Assembly: GCA_965178525.1 (NCBI GenBank)
Contig: CBCXVS010000210.1
Span: 1-14,019, forward strand
Length of the DNA stretch: 14,019 nucleotides
Reading direction: 5' to 3'
Origin: CBCXVS01 sp965178525
GTDB taxonomy: Bacteria; Tectomicrobia; Entotheonellia; Entotheonellales; Entotheonellaceae
The notes below the pieces were generated by a model that made no database searches, had not been told where the DNA came from, and worked only from the letters and a program-made list of their open reading frames with translations. Shown here piece after piece: positions 5,160 to 10,654 of the stretch. The translations under genes and the position numbers were made by a program. Each line of letters opens with the position of its first letter. Positions within the stretch are counted from its first letter, which is position 1.

Positions 5160-5909
5160 TCAACATTTGGTATTGCACGGGGCCTTCTGCTGTTTGACCA
5201 CGCGTCCATTGGCCGTGTTCACAAATCGATCTTCGCATGTCCCATCGGCACGTTGCACACGCTGTTTCACCACATGATTGGACAGGACTTTTTGACACAA
5301 AACCGCCGTAATGGGAGCGACACGCCTGGCAGCGTACCCGGCGTCCGCGGCGGCAAATGCCGGCGGTATCACGCGATCGAGCAGGCTGGCAGATTCATAC
5401 GGGAAATCGAGTGCGACCCACACGCTACGCTGTGCGATGTCATCCGAGGGCGACTCCAACATGACCAAGACATCGCCGGATGGACAGGCCCACGTCACGA
5501 CGGTGACATGCTCACTGGTAATCGCCGCGTAATTGGCGGAATGCTGGTCGAGCTGCGTGGCGCACTCGAAATTCTTCTGCCACAAGCGCCCCTGTAACCG
5601 CGCTTCACGCAGGGCGCCAGAGGGCACGCCCATCGTATACGCCCTGATCCATGTAACATAGTGTGAGACCGCCCCAAAGAGGACGATGAGACCGAACGCG
5701 GCGGCCGTCACACGCATCGCCGGCGTGGCGGGCCATAGAAGCGCCCGTAGGAGCCACAGACCGCGGCGGGGAGCAGGCAGCTGATCCGCTTGCGCCATGA
5801 CTCGCGCCGCAAAGTTGGGGGAAGCCTGGGTGTCACGCGAGAGTTTCCCCAATGCCTCAATGAGATCACGGGCTTCGTCCTCATGCTGTGCAAACTCATC
5901 ATGCGTCAC
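5160..5909 (-). CDS. Single-span membrane protein, probable anti-sigma factor
   Basis: This encodes 249 residues. The start overlaps the end of the upstream sigma-factor gene by 11 bases, a usual arrangement for sigma/anti-sigma pairs. Residues 1-60 are charged, cytoplasmic and helical. Residues ~65-87 form one membrane span (MRVTAAAFGLIVLFGAVSHYV). The remaining ~160 residues would be extracytoplasmic. No HxxxCxxC zinc anti-sigma motif is present in the N-terminal part. Six Cys occur, all after the span (116, 142, 205, 225, 245, 249), so disulfide-based sensing is possible (inference). Anti-sigma function is inferred from gene order and topology only; no named domain is recognised. Confidence 0.72.
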   Translation of the reverse strand: MTHDEFAQHEDEARDLIEALGKLSRDTQASPNFAARVMAQADQLPAPRRGLWLLRALLWPATPAMRVTAAAFGLIVLFGAVSHYVTWIRAYTMGVPSGALREARLQGRLWQKNFECATQLDQHSANYAAITSEHVTVVTWACPSGDVLVMLESPSDDIAQRSVWVALDFPYESASLLDRVIPPAFAAADAGYAARRVAPITAVLCQKVLSNHVVKQRVQRADGTCEDRFVNTANGRVVKQQKAPCNTKC

Positions 5910-6468
5910 CGTCTATCACCTCCCGCAAGCGTCTCAAGGCGTGAGCCAGGTGCCGGCGCACACTTGCCGTGGACATTCCCAGGATCTGCGCCATATCTGC
6001 CACCGAGAGCCCCGTATCATAGCGCATCGTAAGCAAGGCCCGGTCAGCTTCGGCAAGCTGACCCAGACCGGTTTTGACGAGGGCGAACAGCGCTTCCGGT
6101 TCCTCGCCAGGGGCTACGGGCGGCTCGCGGTGAGCGCCGTGCGCGATGAGGCGCTGTTGGTCTCGGGTGATGCGGCTGCGGCGCTCACGATTGCGTAGGG
6201 TTTGAAGACATTTTTTGCGTGCGATCGCAAAGAGCCATGTCCGCACAGATGCCTGCTGACGAAAACGCGGCATAGCTTTATAGGCATCCAAAAACACGTC
6301 CTGCGCCAATTCTTCGGCTTGCGCCGCATTGCTCACCAGATTGTGACAAAAGCCAAGGATCGCGTGCTGGTATCCCTGCACGAGCGTTTCCAACGCCCGC
6401 CGATAGTTGCCATCGGCGAGAGCGCTCTGTATCGCATCGTCATGGCTGCGCAGACTCTCCCATTTCAT
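5899..6468 (-). CDS. ECF-type (extracytoplasmic function) RNA polymerase sigma factor
   Basis: This encodes 189 residues, a normal size for group 4 sigma-70 factors. Region 2 spans about residues 26-98, with AEELAQDVFLDAYKAMPRF (2.2, core binding) and SVRTWLFAIARKKC (2.3-2.4, -10 recognition). Region 4 spans about 127-185, with a helix-turn-helix (GLSVADMAQILGMSTASVRRHLAHALRRLRE) for -35 recognition. The linker has the usual acidic/Pro-rich composition. It is co-translated with the downstream membrane protein, which probably holds it inactive until a signal at the cell surface. The divergent genes from 6794 (His-rich secreted protein, permease) are candidate targets, but no clear shared promoter was found. 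Confidence 0.92.
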   Translation of the reverse strand: MKWESLRSHDDAIQSALADGNYRRALETLVQGYQHAILGFCHNLVSNAAQAEELAQDVFLDAYKAMPRFRQQASVRTWLFAIARKKCLQTLRNRERRSRITRDQQRLIAHGAHREPPVAPGEEPEALFALVKTGLGQLAEADRALLTMRYDTGLSVADMAQILGMSTASVRRHLAHALRRLREVIDGDA

Positions 6469-6793
6469 GTTAGCGTAGTTCCCCGAGGCGATTTAACGCA
6501 TCAGCAAACGTCTTCATCACATCGTATACGAGTTGATTCGAGTCGTGCAAAAAAATTACCCTGTAGACATCGCATTTTTTCAGTGACAAGGGAACTACCC
6601 TGATGCAGACTGCAGGGCACAACGCAAACGGCGGCCTCAGACCTTATGGGCGTCCTACGCGGGCACACTGCGGACCGTATAAGTACCTGGACAAAATGAG
6701 CGACATCGTTTTTCCAGAGGAAAAAGAGGAATTTAGTTTTGTTCGGGCACTTATCCATGTTGTGTCAATCCTTAGGCATTGAAAGGGCATGTC
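6469..6793. other. Divergent intergenic region between sigma factor and His-rich protein genes
   Basis: No gene is supported in these 325 bp. GGGAACTAC, which resembles the GGAAC -35 core used by many ECF sigma factors, occurs on the + strand at 6590-6598 and on the - strand at 6475-6483. The - strand copy is too close to the sigma-factor ATG to be its promoter, and no convincing -10 follows the + strand copy. Several A/T runs occur (6550-6555, 6575-6580, 6716-6737). Confidence 0.5.
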
Positions 6794-7459
6794 ATGCTGA
6801 AGCCGCTGTTTTCCGGAAGTGTTGTCATCGCTGCGGTGTTCCTCGTGAGCACGCCAACCCTGGCCGGGCCACGGCAGCCGTCACGGCCGCATGTGAAACA
6901 TCATCACGCCTATCAGCCGGACCGCATCGCCCGACCCCAAGCCCGGCATCACACGTCTCGGCACCGTCGGCATGATAAGCAACCGCGTTATGTGAAGCAT
7001 CATTTCCGTAGGCGCCATCACCGTAGACATCATCACCGTAGACATCATCACCGCCGTCACGGCATACACATCGGGCTCCATATCGGTGGCCATCACTATC
7101 GGCCCCATTATCCGCACGGTCACCACCTGCATGTGCACGACTCCGGCTGTCCGGTCGTGGTGGAACGGCACATCTACCACGTTATACATACCGCCCCGGC
7201 CTGGGATGTCCATTACTACACGCCGCACACGCCGTATCCCCAAACGCGCCTTCATATCGTGGTGTCCTCGCATCACGGCGATGTGTACGTCAATGGCGAC
7301 TATATCGGGCAGGCTCGTTCCTTTCAAGGCGGCAAAGTGGTCGTGCCCGTCTCACCGGGGAAACACACGATCGCACTGCATTATGGCGGCCAGACCTATA
7401 CCCGGAAGGTGCACGTCAAATCGGGTGTCACCGCCGTGGTCCGGGCAACGCGCACATAG
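6794..7459 (+). CDS. Secreted His-rich protein with C-terminal PEGA-like domain
   Basis: This encodes 221 residues. The ATG at 6794 is chosen because AAAGGG lies six bases upstream and a clear signal peptide follows (MLKPLFSGSVVIAAVFLVSTPTLA, cut before GPRQ). Residues ~33-145 are extremely rich in His and Arg, including a run of HHRRHHHRRHHHRR near 75-88 and a lone Cys at 119. The last ~65 residues (SSHHGDVYVNGDYIGQARS... PGKHTIALHYGG... VKSGVTAVV) fit the PEGA beta-domain pattern, often found on surface-exposed bacterial proteins. The His tract would bind Zn, Ni or Cu, or act as a pH-responsive polyelectrolyte; which one cannot be told. The gene is 25 bp upstream of a TauE/SafE permease and divergent from an ECF sigma/anti-sigma pair. 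Confidence 0.82.
   Translation: MLKPLFSGSVVIAAVFLVSTPTLAGPRQPSRPHVKHHHAYQPDRIARPQARHHTSRHRRHDKQPRYVKHHFRRRHHRRHHHRRHHHRRHGIHIGLHIGGHHYRPHYPHGHHLHVHDSGCPVVVERHIYHVIHTAPAWDVHYYTPHTPYPQTRLHIVVSSHHGDVYVNGDYIGQARSFQGGKVVVPVSPGKHTIALHYGGQTYTRKVHVKSGVTAVVRATRT
7016..7060 (+). repeat. 15-bp tandem repeat inside the His-rich coding region
   Basis: CATCACCGTAGACAT is present twice exactly (7016-7030, 7031-7045), followed by the variant CATCACCGCCGTCAC (7046-7060). Each unit encodes five His/Arg-rich residues. The exact copies suggest recent expansion, so repeat number may vary between strains without breaking the frame. Confidence 0.75.
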
Positions 7460-7484
7460 AGCGCGGCTCGGACCAACCCTCGCT

Positions 7485-8282
7485 ATGCATACTGCTCTGT
7501 CCCATGTGCTGACGCTCATCACCCTCTTCGTCGCGGTCCTGACGCGATCCACGTTGGGCTTTGGCGACGCCTTAGTCGCCATGCCCTTGCTCACGATGCG
7601 GCTCGGATTGCACATGGCGGCCCCGTTGGTCGCGCTGGTCAGCACCCTGATTAGCCTGGTGATTTTGGCCCGCAATTGGCGTGCGGTAGATTTCCACGCC
7701 ACTTGGCGTTTGATTCTCTCCGCTGCCTGTGGGATTCCCGTGGGACTTTTCTATCTCACGCGTGTGCCGGAACCTCTGATGCAAGCTCTGCTCGGTGTTG
7801 TCATTATTGGCTTCAGCCTGTACAACCTGGCGCGGCCATCCCTCACCTCCTTCTCTGCGCCGCACAGCCTGGCGTATGGCTTCGGCTTTGCAGCGGGTGT
7901 GCTGGGTGGGGCCTACAATACGGTCGGGCCTTTGCTGGTCATGTATGGTCAGCTCCGCCGCTGGCCGCCAGAGCATTTTCGCGCCACGCTGCAAAGCTGC
8001 TTCTTTCCGGCCTATGGGTGTATCGTTATCGGCCATGGCCTGGCCGGGCTCTTGACGCCGCAGGTACTCGAGCTGTTCGGCCTATCGCTACCTCTGGTGA
8101 GGGCCGCTCTCTTTGTCGGCGGTAAACTTCATGCCGCTGTTTCACAGGAGCAGTTTACCCGCTACGTCAACTGCGCCCTGCTCCTGATCGGCCTCTGGCT
8201 CTGCTTCCAATCGTATACGGCCCCACCGGCCCCGGCAGAAGGCGCGGTTCGTATCTGGTGCTTGCACTACCCGGCAATCTGA
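7485..8282 (+). CDS. TauE/SafE-family permease
   Basis: This encodes 265 residues with about eight hydrophobic spans, the usual size of TauE/SafE (sulfite exporter) family transporters. Two family hallmarks are visible: GFGDALVAMPLL near residues 25-36 and GVLGGAYNTVGPLLVMY near residues 138-154. These represent the two internal repeats lining the transport path. Known members move sulfite, sulfoacetate, taurine-derived anions or other small organic anions; the substrate here cannot be read from sequence. The ATG at 7485 starts the first span directly; a longer frame reaching back to 7086 is rejected because it overlaps the His-rich gene. It lies 25 bp after that gene, so the two are probably co-transcribed. 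The last ~25 residues form a short hydrophilic tail. Confidence 0.88.
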   Translation: MHTALSHVLTLITLFVAVLTRSTLGFGDALVAMPLLTMRLGLHMAAPLVALVSTLISLVILARNWRAVDFHATWRLILSAACGIPVGLFYLTRVPEPLMQALLGVVIIGFSLYNLARPSLTSFSAPHSLAYGFGFAAGVLGGAYNTVGPLLVMYGQLRRWPPEHFRATLQSCFFPAYGCIVIGHGLAGLLTPQVLELFGLSLPLVRAALFVGGKLHAAVSQEQFTRYVNCALLLIGLWLCFQSYTAPPAPAEGAVRIWCLHYPAI

Positions 8283-8337
8283 TGCTATAAGCTCTGCAAT
8301 GTGCGGTCCGGTATCTTCATCCGACGAGGAGGAACGT

Positions 8338-9159
8338 ATGCTCCAGCTTCGACGCGTCTCGTATACGTCTCTGTACAAAGACGTAGTCTTGGTCCTTCGA
8401 GGTCTCACCGGCTTGCTCCTGCTGGCTATGCTCATCTCGGGCGTGGTGATGGCGCAAACGCAGGCGGCTCCCAGTGCGACATTCACCAACAGCATTGGCA
8501 TGGAGTTTGTGCTCATCCCGGCAGGCGCCTTCGGGATGGGCTCAGCAACGGGGGACCGCGATGAGAAGCCCGTACACCAGGTGACCATCAGCCAGCCGTT
8601 TTATCTCGGCAAATATGAAGTGACGCAGGACCAGTGGCAAAAGGTGATGGGTGCCAACCCCAGTCTCTTTCAAGGCGACCCGAACCGGCCGGTGGAGCAG
8701 ATCTGGTGGACCGATGTGCAAGCGTTCATCCGCAAGCTCAACGCCAAGGAAGGCCATAGCAAATACCGTCTGCCCACGGAAGCGGAATGGGAATATGCGG
8801 CCCGCGCCGGCACCTCCACGGCCTACAGCTATGGCGATGACGCCTCGCTCTTGCCCCCATATGCCTGGTACAAAGACAACGCGCGTGGTCAAACCCATCC
8901 GGTTGGCCAGCTCAAGCCAACCCCCTGGAGCCTCTATGACATGCACGGCAATGTCTGGGAATGGGTACAGGATTGGTACAAACGCTACGCCCCTGACGCG
9001 GTCACGGATCCACAAGGGCCTAGAACCGGCACACACCGCAGCCGCCGGGGGTGTGGCTGGAACAATGTCGCCAAGATCTGCAGGACAACCAACCGCTATT
9101 CCGTTGCCGGTTATCGCGATGATTTTCTCGGCGTACGGTTGGTGCGCACCGTCCAGTAA
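8338..9159 (+). CDS. Secreted FGE-sulfatase (SUMF1) domain protein
   Basis: This encodes 273 residues. The ATG at 8338 follows AGGAGG, a much better start than the upstream one at 8299. A hydrophobic segment (VLRGLTGLLLLAMLISGVVMAQ, residues 19-40) is a signal peptide or anchor. The rest is one formylglycine-generating-enzyme-type domain: NSIGMEFVLIPAGAFGMGS (51-69), KYEVTQDQWQKVMG (92-105), KYRLPTEAEWEYAARAG (142-158), YDMHGNVWEWVQDWY (200-214), and ending FLGVRLVR. The usual RGGSW motif is RGCGW (237-241). Of the two active-site Cys of true formylglycine-generating enzymes only the CR-position Cys (248) is present. It is therefore probably not a sulfatase activator; many bacterial members of this fold have other or unknown roles. 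It lies 55 bp after the permease gene. Confidence 0.88.
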   Translation: MLQLRRVSYTSLYKDVVLVLRGLTGLLLLAMLISGVVMAQTQAAPSATFTNSIGMEFVLIPAGAFGMGSATGDRDEKPVHQVTISQPFYLGKYEVTQDQWQKVMGANPSLFQGDPNRPVEQIWWTDVQAFIRKLNAKEGHSKYRLPTEAEWEYAARAGTSTAYSYGDDASLLPPYAWYKDNARGQTHPVGQLKPTPWSLYDMHGNVWEWVQDWYKRYAPDAVTDPQGPRTGTHRSRRGCGWNNVAKICRTTNRYSVAGYRDDFLGVRLVRTVQ

Positions 9160-9180
9160 GGTTCTGTAACCATATGATGC

Positions 9181-9210
9181 AGCGGATGTTGCCCGGATAC
9201 TTCATCCGCT
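9181..9210 (+). terminator. Hairpin after the FGE-domain gene
   Basis: AGCGGATG (9181-9188) and CATCCGCT (9203-9210) are perfect 8-bp complements around a 14-nt loop, 21 bp after the stop codon. No T-tract follows. Probable 3' end of the 6794-9159 transcript. Confidence 0.4.
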
Positions 9211-9278
9211 CCCCACGTCCCCTTTCCGAGCCTCCGACGCACGGCACACAGCTTTCTGGACGCCCGAGGGAGCTTTAT

Positions 9279-9322
9279 CACATAATCCTCACATAATCCT
9301 CACATAATCCTCACGTAATCCT
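9279..9322 (+). repeat. Four tandem 11-bp repeats, CACATAATCCT
   Basis: Three exact copies of CACATAATCCT are followed by CACGTAATCCT, giving 44 bp with an 11-bp period, close to one helical turn. Direct repeats with this spacing are the usual layout of binding sites for OmpR/PhoB-family response regulators (for example the Pho box), so all copies would face the same side of the DNA. The array ends 185 bp before the start codon at 9508. Whether it is an operator or a simple-sequence repeat cannot be settled here. Confidence 0.7.
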
Positions 9323-9396
9323 TATGTTTCACATATTCAAACGTGGTAGGGTTACGGTGTCAAAGATACACGTCCTCCATGTTAGGCTTTGATTCC

Positions 9397-9413
9397 GTGT
9401 GATGAAGATCACG
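9397..9413. promoter_or_regulatory. CRP/FNR-family-type palindrome
   Basis: GTGTGATGAAGATCACG contains GTGAT-GAAG-ATCAC, a perfect 5-bp inverted repeat with 4-bp spacer. It fits both TGTGA-N6-TCACA (CRP) and the FNR-type layout TTGAT-N4-ATCAA in geometry. It lies ~95 bp before the ATG at 9508. No regulator of this family is encoded in the window. Confidence 0.45.
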
Positions 9414-9507
9414 TAGCGCCTGTGACGACCCCCACAGCCGCATGGGACCGTAGGCAGTATCTTTTTAAGCAAGAACACGCAATCATAAAATCGTATGGAG
9501 GCAACCC

Positions 9508-9711
9508 ATGAGCACCGTGGCAACCGAACAAAGCATCGAGAATCCCACTTCAACCACGATCACGACAACGCTGTATGACCTGATCGCAGCGATGCAAGAT
9601 AACGTGAGCGATCCGATTGACGAAGCCCTGATTGTCCCGACCGTGGCAAATTGGCTCCGTTCCGGGAAAATCACATTTCCCAGCGATCACACGTCACAGT
9701 CCGCAGCATAA
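9508..9711 (+). CDS. Small conserved-looking hypothetical protein (67 aa)
   Basis: This encodes 67 residues, acidic overall. The ATG is preceded by GGAGG at ideal spacing (TGGAGGCAACCC). The N-terminal ~20 residues are Thr/Ser-rich and likely disordered. They are followed by an amphipathic helix (TLYDLIAAMQDNV) and a second predicted helix (DEALIVPTVANWLRSGKI). No signal peptide, membrane span or Cys is present, so it is probably cytoplasmic. No family is named with confidence. The gene is 24 bp upstream of a second small acidic gene, suggesting a two-gene unit, perhaps controlled by the 11-bp repeats and palindrome upstream. The function is unknown. Confidence 0.68.
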   Translation: MSTVATEQSIENPTSTTITTTLYDLIAAMQDNVSDPIDEALIVPTVANWLRSGKITFPSDHTSQSAA

Positions 9712-9735
9712 CGCGGGAAGAGAGGGAATCATACC

Positions 9736-9960
9736 ATGGCTCTTGTCTTGATCGAAGAGGTGTTGATGGGTTTGGAAGAGGCCAAGGACTCATTGGAGCA
9801 AGCCGCGCTCACGCTGGCCGAAATGAGTGAAGATCTCCACCCCGATCTCAGCCCTGACTTGAAGGATGTCCTGGAACAGGATTTCTTGCGTCCGCTGCAA
9901 TATCGTGCCGCCATGCTCGATACCTTGCTAGACGAAATCGCCACCATGTCACATGAGTAG
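9736..9960 (+). CDS. Small acidic helical protein (74 aa)
   Basis: This encodes 74 residues with many Asp and Glu and few basic residues. The sequence is almost entirely helical in pattern: LIEEVLMGLEEAKDSLEQAALTLAEMSEDL, a short turn (HPDLSPDL), then KDVLEQDFLRPLQYRAAMLDTLLDEIATM. This would fold as a helical hairpin with heptad-like Leu spacing and could form a coiled-coil dimer. GAAGAGAGGGAA lies upstream of the ATG. No signal peptide or known motif is seen. It follows the 67-residue gene by 24 bp and is likely co-expressed with it. An adaptor, inhibitor or antitoxin-like role is possible but unsupported. The function is unknown. Confidence 0.66.
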   Translation: MALVLIEEVLMGLEEAKDSLEQAALTLAEMSEDLHPDLSPDLKDVLEQDFLRPLQYRAAMLDTLLDEIATMSHE

Positions 9961-10045
9961 GCAGGTGGCTGTACCCCATCCCCCTGGGCGCCGCACACGG
10001 TTCGGTCTCCCCCGCCGAGCCTAACGTGTGGCGCCCCCCCCTTTG

Positions 10046-10077
10046 AGCTATCAGCTATCAGCTATCAGCTATCAGCT
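10046..10077. repeat. Heptamer tandem repeat, AGCTATC x4.6
   Basis: Four exact AGCTATC units followed by AGCT, then a T6 run. It occupies the gap between convergent genes, ending a few bases before the stop codon of the selenoprotein gene. Simple heptamer repeats of this kind recur between genes in various bacterial groups. Each AGCT is self-complementary. Copy number is probably variable. Confidence 0.8.
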
Positions 10078-10080
10078 TTT

Positions 10081-10638
10081 TTATGCTGGCAGGGTTCCGG
10101 TCAACAGCACTTGCACGATCTGGCCGACGAGCTTCTGAGCTTGCGCTTGAATGTCTTCGTCGGATAGAGCGGAAAGCGGATGCGGCATATAGATGACCGG
10201 ATATTCGGGCACGCCCCACACCGTGGCTGTGGCCTGGGCGGTGTTGACGAAATGATCGGTGCAGATGGTGGCTGCCGGAATGCCGGCACGGTCGAGATGA
10301 ATACCGTCGTGCACACTGCACGAGCTGCACGAGCCTCAATCCCCAACCCCGACGATGACCAGATCGCACGTCTTGCCGAGTTCCTCGATCACCTCCGGCG
10401 CCACCGGTTTGGACGCAGATGGCTTGCGGCGGCGCACCACATCGGAGAAGCCATACTGGCGATCCAGAATCGACGTCACTGCGTCTAACAGGCGATCCGC
10501 CTTGTTTTTGCTATTATCGAGGAGCCCCACTCGCTTGCCGCCGAGGTCAGGCAGACGCGGCGCATACGTCGACTCCGCCGTCTCCGCCTCATTGACGGGG
10601 CTGATCAAGACCATTTTCTGCACATTTTCCGTGCTCAT
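10081..10638 (-). CDS. UGSC-family selenoprotein (in-frame UGA read as selenocysteine)
   Basis: Read through one TGA (10338-10336), this frame encodes 185 residues. The ATG follows GGAGGG. Residues 1-100 end in CDLVIVGVGD. Residue 101 is the UGA codon, directly followed by GSCSSCSVHDG, so the motif is U-G-S-C (101-104) with a further Cys at 107. This is the signature of the UGSC family, whose members carry Sec or Cys at this site. The downstream 84 residues stay open and protein-like (IHLDRAGIPAATICTDHF, GVPEYPVIYMPHPL). A hairpin fitting a bacterial SECIS lies just after the UGA. U-x2-C is a thioredoxin-like redox pair; the fold before it, ending in GVGD after a beta-strand, is Rossmann-like. 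The gene is 16 bp downstream of its partner. The exact reaction is unknown. A plain nonsense mutation is unlikely given the motif and hairpin. Confidence 0.88.
10307..10323 (-). promoter_or_regulatory. Bacterial SECIS-like hairpin
   Basis: On the - strand TCGTGCA-GTG-TGCACGA folds into a perfect 7-bp stem with a GUG loop. The loop begins 20 nt after the UGA, inside the 16-37-nt range I recall for bacterial SECIS elements, and has G then U at its start, as SelB-binding loops require. The element lies within the coding sequence, as bacterial SECIS elements do. Confidence 0.72.
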
Positions 10639-10654
10639 GCACTGCCCTCCGTAT

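Larger units (their letters stand above)
9160..9507. other. Regulatory intergenic region before two small genes
   Basis: No gene is supported in these 348 bp. From left to right it holds a hairpin (9181-9210), four 11-bp direct repeats (9279-9322), and a CRP/FNR-type palindrome (9397-9413), then about 95 bp to the next start codon. Confidence 0.65.

Noticed and set aside
6475..6598. Inverted GGGAACTAC pair as ECF sigma-factor promoters
   Set aside because: The - strand copy is only a few bases from the sigma-factor ATG and the + strand copy lacks a recognisable -10 about 16-17 bp on. Not called as promoters.
7086..7484. Extended N-terminus of the TauE/SafE gene back to 7086
   Set aside because: That stretch is the His-rich gene read in another frame. 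The membrane protein begins naturally at the ATG at 7485.
10336..10638. Treating the selenoprotein gene as a pseudogene with a premature stop
   Set aside because: The stop is UGA, the next residues are the conserved GSC, the frame continues for 84 plausible residues, and a SECIS-like hairpin is correctly placed.
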